From assembly GCA_963855995.1 (NCBI GenBank), contig OY979717.1, positions 67,254,354 to 67,318,353 on the forward strand: a stretch of 64,000 bases of DNA, read 5' to 3'. The first letter of the stretch is position 1, and each line of letters starts with the position of its first letter. Origin of the DNA: Muricea muricata. Its lineage: Eukaryota; Cnidaria; Anthozoa; Malacalcyonacea; Plexauridae. Below are positions 1-11,620 of the stretch, piece after piece. A model generated the notes under the pieces. The model did not search any database. It was not told where the DNA came from and worked only from the letters and a program-made list of their open reading frames with translations. The position numbers and the translations under genes were made by a program.

Positions 1-3000
1 GTGGAAGCGTATAATATGTATCTTGGTTTTGTGAAAATTCTGCCTGTATCGCGTTCTTTCTTTATGGCCAAGTGTCTTTTTTTTGGGTGGGGTAAGTTAG
101 TAAAAAAGAATTTAATTCAAAGCCTATTAAAACGCACAAACAATTTTGATAATGTTATGCTACTAAACACTTCTGGCGTGATTTTTCTATGCATTTATTT
201 TCTACATATACTATGACATCGCTAACAACACGTTTTATTGATTTATCATGTTGCACATATTCTGTTTAACCTGTTTTTCTGGTGAATTCTGCCATTTTTC
301 AAAGAAAAACACAAGAAAACGCTATCATATTGTTTTGTCTATTGCGAAATTTTTCATTTTTTGTGATGCTAAATAATGTAAAAATAGCGATCACATTTTC
401 CTGTGATGCGAAAATGAAAGTAATAATTGAAATTCACAAATGCAAGAAATTGTAAGTATGTTCTTAAGATCTCCAGGACTGATGTAGATAAATTTTTCTT
501 TGCGACCTCCAGGACATTGATAATAAAGTAAAAAAAATATAATCTGTCATATCGTTCTGCCTCATTTCACCCTGACTTTAAATGGCCAGACGTTTTCACG
601 CGCTAGTTTTGACCATTAACGTTAAGATTAAAACATACACATCGTTGCTAGACGTGCAGTATCTTAACGGTCAAGTGGGTTCAGGATTTTATGAGGATTA
701 AAAAATATTATTTAGTTTCATTCATTGTACATGTCTTTCTTCAGCGGAAAGTCTCGAATTTTTCTTTTCGTAGAGCGTTTTAGTTTTGAATCTTTAGTTT
801 TGAAAGTTCAAACGTAGTGAGGTGAATGGGTCCTTTTGGTAGCTCATCTATCCATGGTTTACGTCTTCTCATCTAAGGAAGCTTACACGAACATTTCCAG
901 TAATGAATTTTTACTGATTTGTTTTCCCACACCTTTCCAATTACTGGTAAACATAAAAAGGTAAAACCGTCGACATCAATGATGTAATATAAAAAAAAAC
1001 TAGTGCACTAACTTGAATATAAATATAAGCATTTAAGCTAGCTATCACACATTCGAAGACGTAACACGAGAGCCAAGGCCGTAGGAAGATGAAAAAAGTT
1101 AGGGGGGCTCTTCGACCGCTGAAGGCACAAGTGCTGCTAGGGGGTCCGGGGACACGCCCCCAGAATTTTTTTCTATTTTTAGCATGCTTAAACATGTTTT
1201 TCTGCACTTTTGAGGTTAGTTTTGCCATAATTATTGGATTAAGACATGTGTAAGACTGTTAACTGTTAAAAACGTGTATTTACTTCTAGACTCAACGATG
1301 ATTTTTAGGGGGGCTCAGCCCCCCTGCCTTTGAAGTTAGGGGGGCTTGAGCCCCCCTTACCCCCGTGGCTCTTACGGCCATGACGAGAGCATTGTTAGTC
1401 CAATGGAAAACATGGGCGTGATAATTTTTCAGAGAAGTAAAAGCATCCGAAGAACTAAAGTTAAATACCAACCGTCAATTTTTCGTAATGGTGCATATAA
1501 TATGAATTTATCGATGTAATATAATATGAACAATGCCACATGTCAGTATGTACAGACTAAACTCCACTCCAAAAAAATCTGTTCAGAGTTTTGAAAAACA
1601 GAGAGAACATTTTCCCTGCGAGCTTTTAGTCAGAACTCATTATTTTAACACAAAAGAAACTATGCTCCGAAAATATATCCGTATTATCGAACGCAAGTGT
1701 ACTGAACACAAATCCCAGAAAAGCAGGATTTGTACATTTAAAACTGGACGAATAAAAATAATTCTGCACACATTAATTAGCATTTTGCATGAGCAATGAT
1801 TTGAGATCAAATTAAAACATCTTTTCAAAAGTTGGTCAAATTTAATTTGGCAAAAACGTTGTATATTGAAACTTTAGAGCGATATTTTTTTAATCATATA
1901 ATTATTATGAATGGGTAAATTTACAATGTATATTTTAAAAATTTCAGTTCATTTTTTGTATAATATGATGTTTTTGTTACAAAAATAGTCTGACAATGCT
2001 CCTTTTAAGATTAGTAGTGTAGATCCCACCCAGCGTAATCCGCCCGACGATTTACCCTTCTAAGGAATAGTGATAATAATTTGAAATTTCCATTAAGCGG
2101 CGTTTAATTGTCAGTTAGTTAAACCATTATTTGGAATTCAGAAATTTTAATTTAAAGTCTTATAATAATTATTTTATCCGGACACATCTTTATTACTCAT
2201 AATTATTATATAAAGTACGGCCCTTTGTAAGGATTTCGATCATTGATCAAACTGATGATCTCACGTGTCCAACTAATTATCAATCATAGCTTAGTGATGT
2301 TTCATAATGAAAAAAGAAAAATACATTGGTGCTTAAAAATACCGGATATATATATTTGTCACCCATTCGCTGCGCTCACTCGTGAGATATCATGTTCAAC
2401 ACTCGAAATAAATCTGGTATTTCTGCGCACTCATGTATTATTCTCCATTTATCCAATGCATAAAATGGTAAATTGTAGCAATATACCATATTCTGTTACC
2501 TACTGTTAAACCGTAAGATATGAAGCTATTTGTTTTAGACGGTTTTAAATGCGATTATACAAGTTAAACAAATGACAAATCACACCTGTTGTTTCTATGC
2601 GGCTTTGTAGGATTACCAGCAGTTATTGTTATTGTGACGGCATCCTTGAAAATTGAAGCTTATGGGGACAGCAAATAGTAAGTAGCAGTGGTGTTTCTAG
2701 AGTGGGGACGAGTTAACGATCACCCCAGTTATTTTAATTATCTAGTATGTGATATTTCTAAATCTAAAGTAAAAATTGGGGGGGGGGGGGGGGGTACGAT
2801 TATTACTTAAATTGCTAACGGGCACAAAAATTACGGATATGTGGTTTTAAAATTATTAATAAACCTGCTTGAAAATGCTACAAATAGGATCTTAGAGACC
2901 CTGCAACTAAAATATTCTGAAATAAACCAATGCGGGTGCGTATTTTCGAAAATATTAAAAGTGGGCTGCGCCCATTGAAGTTTTAAATTTATCATTTTTT

Positions 3001-3756
3001 CTTACCAAAGACATCTATTTTAATACAAAGCGTAGTACATTGGGGCGCCTCTCGGAATAGAGAGCGATTTCAGATTTGTCTAATGACTTTCTTTTGATAC
3101 ACCCTGTATACGAATCTCGCGCCTTCAATCATGAGTCACGTTTGAACTACAGAAAATACATCTTATGAAAAAAGAATTCTTTCTCAAAATCCAAATAAGG
3201 AAATTTTCGACCTGAGTTCAAAGTCATCATTCTTTGCAGTTTTTATTGACATTCCGAGAGAATGAAGTGAACTAGAGCAGTCTGTTTTAATGCTCAATTT
3301 TTTAGTTTTACTGAATAATATTTCTGTTTCTTACTTAGCTGTCGTCTTCAAGGTCTCGCATTTCAAATGGGCTTTCTGTTGCCAGTCTTACTTGTACTTG
3401 TCATCAACTTTGTGGCGTATGTATTCATTTTACGTTCGCTCCTTACGTCTGGAATCAATTTGTCTAAAGTGCACAAGGCCAGTGGTATTACGCAAACTAG
3501 ACGCGCTTTAAGTATTTTAGTGGTTCTGGGTCTGACCTGGTTGTTTGGTGTTCTTGCTATCAGAGATGCTAAACTGGTCTTCCAGTATCTGTTCTGTGTC
3601 TTTAATTCACTTCAAGGCTTATTGGTATTTATCTTCTATTGCGTCCTCTCAAAAGAGGCAAGAAGGCAATGGAAGTCATTATGTTGGGGACGAGAAACGA
3701 CAGAACAATTCACGCAGCCAAATACAGGTCAACGTTTGAATGTTTTGAACGTTTGA
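1..3756 (+). CDS. Adhesion-class GPCR, last three exons (5' part outside window)
   Basis: Three exons join in frame: 1-91, 2611-2677 and 3339-3756 (stop TGA). Donors are GTAAGT at 92 and 2678; acceptors end in TTGTAG and ACTTAG. The first exon reads a TM3-like segment (VEAYNMYLGFVKILPV, then FFGWG). The second gives TM4 (LPAVIVIVTA). The third starts with a Cys completing the typical YC motif, then TM5 (GFLLPVLLVLVINF), TM6 with the family signature GLTWLFGVLAI, and TM7 (FQYLFCVFNSLQGLLVFIFY). These motifs are characteristic of adhesion (B2) GPCRs, plasma-membrane receptors that normally have a large GAIN-domain ectodomain. That ectodomain and TM1-2 would lie left of the window. The cytoplasmic tail is short, about 30 residues. 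I see no frame break. Family assignment is secure; the ligand and subfamily cannot be told. Confidence 0.88.
1074..1382. mobile_element. hAT-like MITE in GPCR intron, 8-bp TSD
   Basis: The ends are CAAGGCCGTA on the left and TACGGCCATG on the right, imperfect inverted repeats. A perfect 8-bp direct repeat ACGAGAGC flanks it (1066-1073 and 1383-1390). Inside are GGGGGGCTC/GAGCCCCCC hairpin-forming stretches. An 8-bp TSD and CA-starting ends fit a non-autonomous hAT element. It lies inside the first visible intron of the GPCR. Confidence 0.75.
2678..3338 (+). other. GPCR intron with 17-G homopolymer
   Basis: Intron between the second and third visible exons. It holds an uninterrupted run of 17 G at 2778-2794. 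Around 3094-3107 the minus strand reads TATACAGGGTGT, a motif also seen at 63927. No coding potential. Confidence 0.7.
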
Positions 3757-5210
3757 ATGGTGGAAAGTTCTTCTACGAATCACGTTCCACCTTTTCCGTA
3801 AAAATGCCACGAGTTAGAATTTTCGAGCAAAAAATATTGTTCTCAGTGACTTCAGTATTGACTTGACGTCTGTAGTACTCCAGTACAAATAGACATGTAC
3901 ACATAATATTAATCACGTAATTAATCTCACCTTGTTTTATTATATAATTATTAATATCAATGGTGAAAACCGTAATTCGTATACTTTCATAATACAACTG
4001 TAAGGATTGCACCAGTAAGTATTACATAAAGTTGTAAAAGTACAAGTGGTAATTAAGTGCTTCAAAACGAGATAGTTAGTTGTTAACGCCTTTTTTGCAT
4101 CAACAACTGATGCTCTATTCACGTATGCAAACTGTGCATTTAATTTATGCTAAGATAGTCGACAACTGAATGATTCTTCCCCAGACGATAAAAACGTTTG
4201 CCTAACGTTGTCGATAACAATTTAACTGTCGCCAACTGAGCAGTTTCTCTCTTTACAAGAGAAGTTGCTAGTCATCAACAGTTTGCTTTAATATGGTTGT
4301 CGTCCACATCAGTTGTCAATGACATATAATTGCCGACAACTCATCGTCTGTGGAGGCCGTGGTAGTATAAATAAAATTCTCTTGCAATAATTAAAAAATG
4401 TGGACGTAAAAAAGGTATTCGATACTGTCAACCATGTCATACTACTTAGAAAGTTGATTATTATTATCTTTATATACATTCTTAATTCTGATTGGTTAAT
4501 TACCTGCAAATACTGCGTAAAAAAACGCTCTAAGCATGCGCATTTGATCAAATCATTGCTTAGCCACAAATAACACTTTGAGCATGTGCTATGCTTTCAA
4601 GTGGCTGCTCTCTTGTCTGAGCATTCAAAAGGTTTGTGTTAAAAGCTTATTGTTCCTAGTTATAAAGTCTTATAAGAAATTATGCAAGACATCGGGAAAT
4701 AATTGATCTTTTCCTCACCGACAAATCACGATATTTTGATTAACCTCGTCTAATAATTGATTAATATTTACAGTTAGGATAACGGGAATAAAATTATGCA
4801 GGCTCAAATATTACCTGGCAGATCAAAAGCAGTGTTGCCAAGAGTTATCCTTACAAGTACGTATAAAGACGGGCGTTGCACGAGGCTCTCTCTTCTTTCG
4901 GGCTGCTGATCCTATATACAGGCCAAAAATGTAGACAGGTAAGGTTGGAAACTATTAGGGCACGTAGTTGATTTAGGTTATTGTGAGAAAAAAGAAAATT
5001 TCCAATGCAGGGGGGGTAGTCTTGAAAAGAAATTTAGAATGACTTGCGCCTGAACAGGTGTTCAAAATGCGATTTAACTGACACGAGAATTTGAAAATTT
5101 TTTACTGGATTTCAAAATCTCAAACAAACCAATGAACACTTAATCTGCCGCGACACCTTTCAGCTAAATTTGTACTTGCATTAGTAGATTTATAATTCAT
5201 ACTTAATGTC
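3757..5210. other. Intergenic stretch, no gene recognised
   Basis: Downstream of the GPCR stop. AT-rich, with only short shadow ORFs. Around 4160-4350 several scattered copies of ACAACTGA/TCAGTTGT-type words suggest an old inverted-repeat element, but I could not fix its ends. Confidence 0.5.
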
Positions 5211-5288
5211 TCTATCGGGATTTGAACTCGCATCATCGAATTCGGGTCTTTAAACCGCCGCTTGACCAGTTGAGCTATCGAGCTATCT
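5211..5288 (-). pseudogene. tRNA-like relic (pseudogene or tRNA-derived repeat)
   Basis: On the minus strand there is an A-box-like TAGCTCAACTGGT and, about 40 nt later, a B-box-like GTTCAAATCC. The spacing fits a tRNA. The anticodon stem, T stem and acceptor stem do not pair well, so this is not a functional tRNA. It could be a tRNA-derived SINE head or a piece of a gypsy LTR, because the gag remnant starts just downstream. Confidence 0.4.
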
Positions 5289-5359
5289 AGGAGTTTTTTG
5301 AGTATTATTTAATTCATGTGCACGGAATATTATCGTGGCGACTTGACAATTGATTTTGA

Positions 5360-7140
5360 AGACGCGCAGCGTTAGAATTCGATATCCGCAGTGTAACTGT
5401 GGCTCGAGTCAACGAAGTTTTCGTTGTTTTTTGAAGTTCACTGAAAACATTGTAAAAACATTTAAATGGGCAAAAGGGCAAAGTATTGATGAAGTCGAGA
5501 AGTCATCATTGCGAGTTTGGTACGTTGAAAGAAAGTCTGATAAGAGACAGGATCGTGGCAGGGATCAAAGATGCTAAGGTACGTGAAAGATTACTAAGAG
5601 AGCCTGATTTAAGCTTGGATAAAGCAATTTCCATATGTCGAGCAAGTGAAGCGACTAAGAAACATGCAAGTCGAGAAGATGGCAGCTGGCCCAATATTGA
5701 CAATGTGGATTTTATTAAAGAACGGCGAGAGTCACGTGACTACCTAAACCCAAGTTCGCAGAGGACAAGGCAAGATCGTCCTGAAATGCCTAGAAACGTG
5801 GATCAATCAAGAACTTGTAAGTACTGTGAAAACCTGTATCAAGAAGGACGGTGCCCGGCTTATGGAAAAATGTGCAATAATTGTTGAAATTGGAACCATT
5901 TTGCCTCAGGATGTCAATCGAAATCAATCAATAATATCGAACAAGAACAGTCTCCAGGCCATGAAAGAACTGAGTTTTTCGTGGGAACAGTCGAAGGAAA
6001 TGGAAATGACGTGACGATGCCAAGGACAATGCCAATTCTCACTTCCGGTACTAGTGCATCATACAAACTTGACACTGGGTCTCAGGTAAACATGATTCAA
6101 CAGAAGATCTTTCATGCTCTTCAAAAAAGCCCAAACTTTTCACAGCTAAAGAAAAACTAATGGCATATGATGGAAATGAAATTCCTGTTGTTCGAAAGAG
6201 TGTCGTCAACTTAGAAAGAAAAGGAAGATCAAGCATTCCAGCGCAAATGTTCGTTGTCTCAACAAATTCGTCACCCATGACACGTCAGCGGCTCAATTCG
6301 ATAAAGAGAGTAGAGATTCTCAACTGTGATATGCAAATTTTATGCCAAGTCAAGATGTGCTTGGAGAGATAGGATGCCTTTCTAGAGAGCACCATATCCA
6401 AGTTGAAGAGAATGCAATTCCTGCAGTACACCCACCAATTTATTAGACGTGTGCCATATGCCTTAATGAACCAACTTAAAACAGAACTCAGTGACCGCAT
6501 AAAACAGTTAGATATAATCGAAGAAATTGATGAGCCTACTGACTGGGTAAGTTCACTTGTCATAGTAGAAAAAAGCGGATGGAAGACTTCGTATTTGTTT
6601 GGATCGGCCTCTGACCTTAGCAAACTAATCAAAAGGGGAAATTATCCTATGTCCATAGCAGAAACAGTAATGTCAAAATGTTGGACGCGAAGTATTTCTC
6701 AAAGCTTGATGCGTCAAACGGTTACTGGCAAGTTAAAGTTGACGAGGAGAGTTCAAAGCTCCTAACGTTTAACAATTCATTTGGCCGTCACAGATTCAAA
6801 CGTTTACCATTTGGCATACTCAGAGCAAGTGAAGTCTTCCAGAAAAAGATAGCAGAAAAATAATATAAGGTCTGGATGGTTGCACTAACTTTCAGGATTA
6901 CATTTTAGTGCGGGGTAGTACCAAAGAACTACACAATGCGCGACTGAATGCAGTTATGGAAAGAATGATAACTTACATAGGAAAGTTCATCACGAATCTA
7001 TCTGTAACAACCGCACCTTCAGGACAACTTATGGAATCAGACGTGGAGTGGCATTGGTCTAATCATCACAATGATGCTCTTGATCAAATCAAGAAATTAC
7101 TCCAACGTAAAAAAACCCACTAAAAGTTATAGATCAATAA
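5360..7140 (+). pseudogene. Ty3/gypsy-like gag-pol remnant
   Basis: Three frame-broken segments follow retroelement order. At 5486-5887 is a gag-like piece with a zinc knuckle (CKYCENLYQEGRCPAYGK, then CNNC). Near 6075 the protease motif LDTGSQVNMI is visible. From about 6420 to 6860 comes reverse transcriptase, including KYFSKLDASNGYWQVKVDE and FKRLPFGI. The catalytic block downstream has decayed: an in-frame stop precedes it and the first Asp of the usual DD pair reads Tyr (FQDYILV). It fades out at the start of the RNase H region. No integrase and no clear LTR pair are visible. TGGCGACTTGAC at 5336 could be a primer-binding-site remnant. This is a dead, truncated copy. Confidence 0.82.
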
Positions 7141-7419
7141 GCCATTTACACTACAAGAAGTTTGCGGGTAAAATTTACGAGCAAGATTGTTTTCTGGCAT
7201 GCATCTTCAAGTTTTCATGTCATATTGAAGGTACGTGAATATTTTGTTGGCTGAACGTTTTATTACGACAAGTATGATGGATCTTAACAGTCTGGATTGG
7301 AAATATACGATCAGTTGCAAAATTTAGTTCTTCAGTAAAGGAATTCGCCAAGATAGACGCAGAAGTGGTTTCTTTGACATTAGCAAACCGGTTATGTGAA
7401 CTACACCCTCTCACGAAAT

Positions 7420-8125
7420 CTACTTAAGACGATTGTAGAAAGCGACGAATTTTCCTTTTAAATGATTTGCTGCCAGTTCTTTCTTCATTGATTGCTGTTA
7501 CCCATGCATTTGACGATACGATGGTCAGGTAATCCAAATGGTGCCATGACATTAGGTGTATGGTATTTTTTGTAATAGTGAGATCTAAGGTATTTGTTGC
7601 ACGCATTGGGGTATCAACAATTTGATTTAAATTAGTAAGACATAGTATGCCATTAATATTTTAAATTATTAAAATCACCTAAGATTACCACACCGCAATC
7701 TGGCTGAGTAGGTCGATTTCGGTCAAACTGATCCACAATATAAGTTATACGTTCCTTTTGTTCAGTAACTGGGGTATCCGGTGGGTTGTACGACAAAACA
7801 TATTAAGCCATTTAGCTGCCTAGGTAGCCTGTGAGGTGGTAGCTATAGCCATAGGCGTTCAAATGCTGGATTTTTGAGATATTTTCTTGTAATAGTTGGG
7901 ATATAAGATGAAACAAAGACGCACACCTCGCCGCCTGTATGAAATGATCTGTCGTTCCGAAAAGTTTAACCCATTTACATTATTACGATAAAATCATTCG
8001 CAATTTCGTCATTTGACCAAATCTTAGTAACAACAATGAATTCTAAAGGTTGTACGTGTGATAGCAGGGATAGCTTGTCAATTCTTGGGAGCAACGAACG
8101 AGCATTGATGAGGAAAACTGGTAAG
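7420..8125 (-). pseudogene. CR1/L2-like retrotransposon endonuclease fragment (inverted 5' part)
   Basis: On the minus strand the segment below 8125 reads like the start of an APE-type endonuclease (NARSLLPRIDKL). Further along come VVILGDFNN, a DTPMRATNTLDL-like motif and an APFGLPDHR-like end. These are in different frames and contain stops, so it is a pseudogene. It abuts, in opposite orientation, the 3' end of a similar element at 8107. Together they look like one copy with an inverted 5' part. Confidence 0.65.
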
Positions 8126-8327
8126 CGTAAATTGTGGAATAATCTACCTTCGGAAATACGAAACACAAAGACCATAAACTCGTTTAAATCGTTACTTAAA
8201 ACTTTTTTTGTAAAGGATGCTTTTCAGATGAGATTTTATTGATGTTAATAGGACTATACCTTAGTTAGGGTCTGATTATATGATCCCGCTTACCCGGGAT
8301 CAAATGAAGCGCAACATGATTTTGATG

Positions 8328-9046
8328 TGACATAATAAGTGCTACTCTGGTTTTTGTTAAATGAATGAAATCACCGAACAAAGATTACATTCACGACCCA
8401 ACGTTTCGACACTCCGGTCTAGTGTCTTCATCAGGGGTGGTCTGATGTTGAAACTCACGACCTTATATGCTGTCAAGGTGACGTCATTTACCAACAAGAT
8501 GTAAATACTCTTGCGGTAAATGACTTCCGTCATCCCTATTTAAGGCACAAGGGCTCGCATTGATATGCCAGGCTTCCAAACAAAGCCTTTGACCATAACG
8601 ATTGTTAGTGGTAATGACTTTAGAATTTTACCACGCAATGTTATGGCTTGTTTCACACACGTGTTCCGCCAAAGCTGATTTTGAGCTGCTAAAATTAGAA
8701 ACAGCCCTTTGATGTTCTTTCAGACGTGTGCAAAACTGGCGTTTTGTTTGACCCAGATATACTTTCTCGCAATCACCGCATGGCATAGAGTATACAGCAT
8801 GTGTTTTCTGATCAGTCGGAACGCGATCCTTGGGTTTCGCAAAAATATGTCCCAATGTCTGAAAAGGTTTCAGGGAAACCTTAATACCACAATTATCAAG
8901 AACTCTCCTGATTGGTTCCGCAATTCCTTGAATGTACGGGACTATTGCAAAACCTTTCACGGCGGAATCACCCTCTGGAGAGTTGCAATGAGTCAAGGTT
9001 GGACGCCTTAAACAATCGTAGAGAAAGCTCTTAGGATAATTGTTTT
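8328..9046 (-). mobile_element. Penelope-like element fragment, left arm of palindrome
   Basis: This arm is an inverted copy of 9068-9785. On the minus strand 8996-8628 encodes a Penelope-type linker followed by a GIY-YIG-like nuclease region: AVYSMPCGDCEKVYLGQTKR with CTRLKEHQRAV, then ALAEHVCETSHNIAW. The reading frame ends where the plus copy has GAA but this copy has TAA. Only the C-terminal endonuclease part is present; no reverse-transcriptase core is seen. Penelope-like elements are retroelements with this RT plus GIY-YIG architecture. Confidence 0.8.
8404..8434 (-). ncRNA. Hammerhead-ribozyme-like core, left arm
   Basis: The mirror copy of the core at 9678-9708, on the minus strand: CTGATGA (8434-8428), stem II GACAC/GTGTC and GAAA (8407-8404). 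The core bases are identical to the right arm. The same caveats apply. Confidence 0.5.
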
Positions 9047-9067
9047 GTGATAATTTGTTCTGAAAGA

Positions 9068-9785
9068 AAACAATTATCCTAAGAGCTTTCTCTACGATTG
9101 TTTAAGGCGTCCAACCTTGACTCATTGCAACTCTCCAGAGGGTGATTCCGCCGTGAAAGGTTTTGCAATAGTCCCGTATATTCAAGGAATTGCGGAACCA
9201 ATCAGAAGAGTTCTTAATAATTGTGGTATTAAGGTTCCCTGAAACCTTTTCAGACATTGGGACATATTTTTGCGAAACCCAAGGATCGCGTTCCGACTGA
9301 TCAGAAAACACATGCTGTATACTCTATACCATGCGGTGATTGCGAGAAAGTATATCTGGGTCAAACAAAACGCCAGTTTTGCACACATCTGAAAGAACAT
9401 CAAAGGGCTGTTTCTAATTTTAACAGCTCAAAATCAGCTTTGGCGGAACACGTGTGTGAAACAAGCCATAACATTGCGTGGGAAGATTCTAAAGTCATTA
9501 CCACTAACAATCGTTATGGTCAAAGGCTTTGTTTGGAAGCCTGGCATATCAATGCGAGCCCTTGTGCCTTAAATAGGGATGACGGAAGTCATTTACCACA
9601 AGAGTATTTACATCTTGTTGGTAAATGACGTCACCTTGACAGCATATAAGGTCGTGAGTTTCAACATCAGACCACCCCTGATGAAGACACTAGACCGGAG
9701 TGTCGAAACGTTGGGTCGTGAATGTAATCTTTGTTCGGTGATTTCATTCATTTAACAAAAAACAGAGTAGCACTTATTATGTCGG
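9068..9785 (+). mobile_element. Penelope-like element fragment, right arm of palindrome
   Basis: Plus-strand copy of the same sequence. The nuclease part at 9257-9628 reads AVYSIPCGDCEKVYLGQTKR, KEHQRAVSNF and HVCETSHNIAWEDSKV, and continues to an LEAWHINA motif before its stop. The linker upstream (about 9110-9240) is in another frame, so this copy carries a frameshift near 9240 that the left arm lacks. Each arm is therefore disabled by a different lesion. A direct repeat GATTTTGATGT at 8318-8328 and about 9828-9838 may be an insertion footprint. Confidence 0.8.
9678..9708 (+). ncRNA. Hammerhead-ribozyme-like core, right arm
   Basis: CTGATGA at 9678-9684 is followed by a perfect 5-bp stem II (GACAC 9686-9690 with GTGTC 9700-9704) and then GAAA at 9705-9708. 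This is the conserved hammerhead core. Penelope-like elements are known to carry hammerheads. Stem III could form with ACGT upstream (GACGTC near 9627), but stem I is not convincing by eye. Candidate only. Confidence 0.5.
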
Positions 9786-10208
9786 ATTATATACCTGGTT
9801 GCGATATAGTCACAAATTTCAGTTCGATGATTTTGATGTATTGAAATGAGTCACAGTTTAAGATGTAAAAAATGTCTAATTCCTGATTGCTTGAGATTTT
9901 TGTTTTGCCAAAATATGAAATAAACAAAATAGTGTCTGGCATAAATTTTTGTAAAATATATCTTTTTCATTGATCAATACTGAAGGCATTCTAACTTTGG
10001 TTGCTTTGTACTTCATAGAATGACTTTTTTCAATACCTCAAGATCATTTTACGCTTCATTTAATCCCGGGTAAGCGGGATCATGTAATCAGCTCTTTAGT
10101 TATTAGTATATTTATTACATTATGGTAACCGTTGTAGTGCGCACTTGAAAACCATCCTTCAAGATGATATTTGCGCAATATAAACCAATAAATTATTATT
10201 ATTATTGT

Positions 10209-10505
10209 TAAGACATTAACATTTTTTTGAAGTAAGTCATTCTCACACCTTAATCCTGATAGTTTGATAGCCGTATTATTTTTTACATCCGTTTTGACAA
10301 AGGGACAAAATTCTTCAATGGGTTGATTAATCATTGAAATTAACGAATCGTCACGTTGCTTACGTCGACTCCTTTTACTAACGTCTGTATTTTCAGGGCA
10401 ATTTCTTAAGAGTAAACATTCCAATGTAATTAAAGATTCATTATTTTCCGGATTGCTATTGCTTTTTAAACATATCGTGTGTTTTAACAATAAGACACGA
10501 ATCAT
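10209..10505 (-). other. Unrecognised ORF region
   Basis: The minus strand from 10505 stays open for about 100 codons before running into the ATT-rich retroelement tail below 10209. The composition is polar, with a basic patch (SKRSRRKQRD). I recognise no domain, and the last 40 residues are repeat-derived. It may be chance or a repeat-encoded fragment. Confidence 0.2.
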
Positions 10506-10619
10506 GCATCAGAAGAATGTCCTTTGGGGATGCACTCCGATCAGTTATTAATGATTCGTTGCAGCACTTCGGACTGTCGTCGTTTTTAGTATTTGCTTGT
10601 GTGTTAATATTAAGGCACA

Positions 10620-11620
10620 AATGCTCACAAGAGCTGGCATACTACAAAACATGGACTGGAATGGACTGGACTGAACAGTTGGACTGGACTGGACTGGACT
10701 GGACTGGACTGGTCAGTTGGAATGGACTGGACAGTTGGACTGGACTGGACTGATTTTAATATATGTTTTAAAATGTTTTGCACCTCAAATTTTTCATTCT
10801 TGGAAATTTTACGTACAAATAAAATCGGTAAAACCGGTAATATCGTATGGTTGGCCATTTGTTTCAAAATGGGTTCGTTATGTATGGGCTCTAATCCAAT
10901 GTATATTTTGGTTTATATCCCATATGATAAGGTATGTTTTGTAAATTTAGTACAATAACTCAGTAAGTGTTGCATATATTTGAACAATACATGAAAATAT
11001 TTCCTGTTTGCAATTTTGTATCGTAATTCGCAAGCTATTCTGTATATTTCGAGTATTTCTCAATATCAGTGCAATATCTTACAATAACTCACCATTCCTC
11101 CTTGCTTTTCTCCTTGCTTTTTGATCAAAATTCTTTGCGTCGAATTGGTAATGCCCGCCAATGAGACATGCAGTTCACTGGTACGCAGATATATGCGTGT
11201 TTTGTACGCATATATAAGCGTGTTTTGTATCCATATATATAAGGTGTTTACCAAAAGCGCATATATATGTGCGTCAAAAATACGCATATACACGCGTCCA
11301 AAAAGTCACATATATGCGCTTAAAGTGTTTGGTACAAAATATACATTAAATTAGAACCATATACAGTATCACGAACCCATTTTGAAACGAATGGCTAACC
11401 ATACGATATTACCGGTAAATATTTGTGTGCAAAATTTCCGAGAATGAAAACTTTGTGGTGCAAAACATTTAAAAATAAATATTAAAATCAGACAGTCCAG
11501 TCCAGTCTAACTGTCCAGTCCAGTCCAGTCAAACTGTCCAGTCCAGTCCAGTCCAGTCCAGTCCAGTCCAGTCCAACCGTCCAGTCCAGTCCATGTTTTG
11601 TATTATGCCACAAGAGCTTT
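10620..11620. repeat. Foldback element with GGACT tandem arrays in both arms
   Basis: The left arm (about 10620-10885) and right arm (about 11375-11620) are inverted copies. Each has an outer piece (ACAAAACATGGACTGG), then a GGACT-rich array (10651-10753 on plus; 11493-11595 as AGTCC on plus), then about 130 bp of unique inverted sequence with TAATATCGTATGGTTGGCCA or a near copy. The arrays differ in length between arms. ORFs through the arrays are artefacts. Confidence 0.75.
11170..11340. repeat. Cluster of short palindromic CGCATATATA units
   Basis: About eight imperfect copies of a self-complementary word of the type CGCATATATAWGCG, separated by TGTTTTGTA-like spacers. They form the loop region of the GGACT foldback element. 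Several can form small hairpins. Confidence 0.6.

Larger units (their letters stand above)
8268..10095. mobile_element. TIR element hosting a Penelope palindrome, 7-bp flank repeat
   Basis: The ends share an inverted repeat of about 40 bp containing TGATCCCGCTTACCCGGGAT (left near 8282, right near 10060-10083). A 7-bp direct repeat TTAGTTA flanks it (8261-8267 and 10096-10102). The interior is mostly the Penelope-like palindrome, so the original element was only a few hundred bases and had no coding capacity. The stretch 9786-10058 contains no gene. Confidence 0.6.
8107..10208 (+). mobile_element. 3' end of CR1/L2-like retrotransposon, split by a TIR element
   Basis: From 8107 to 8242 the plus strand encodes the usual C-terminus of such reverse transcriptases (KLWNNLPSEIRNT, then SFKSLLKTFF, stop). 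The 3' UTR runs to 8267, is interrupted by the element at 8268-10095, and resumes from 10103. The distal part reads GTTGTAGTGCGCACTTGAAA, then GCGCAATATAAA and a run of ATT triplets near 10190-10208. This resembles the microsatellite-ended 3' tails of CR1/L2 elements. Confidence 0.6.

Noticed and set aside
2778-2794. 17-G run as a regulatory G-quadruplex
   Set aside because: A single homopolymer in an intron, more likely polymerase slippage or assembly noise; no other evidence.
5211-5288. Functional tRNA gene
   Set aside because: A and B box words are present but the stems do not pair.
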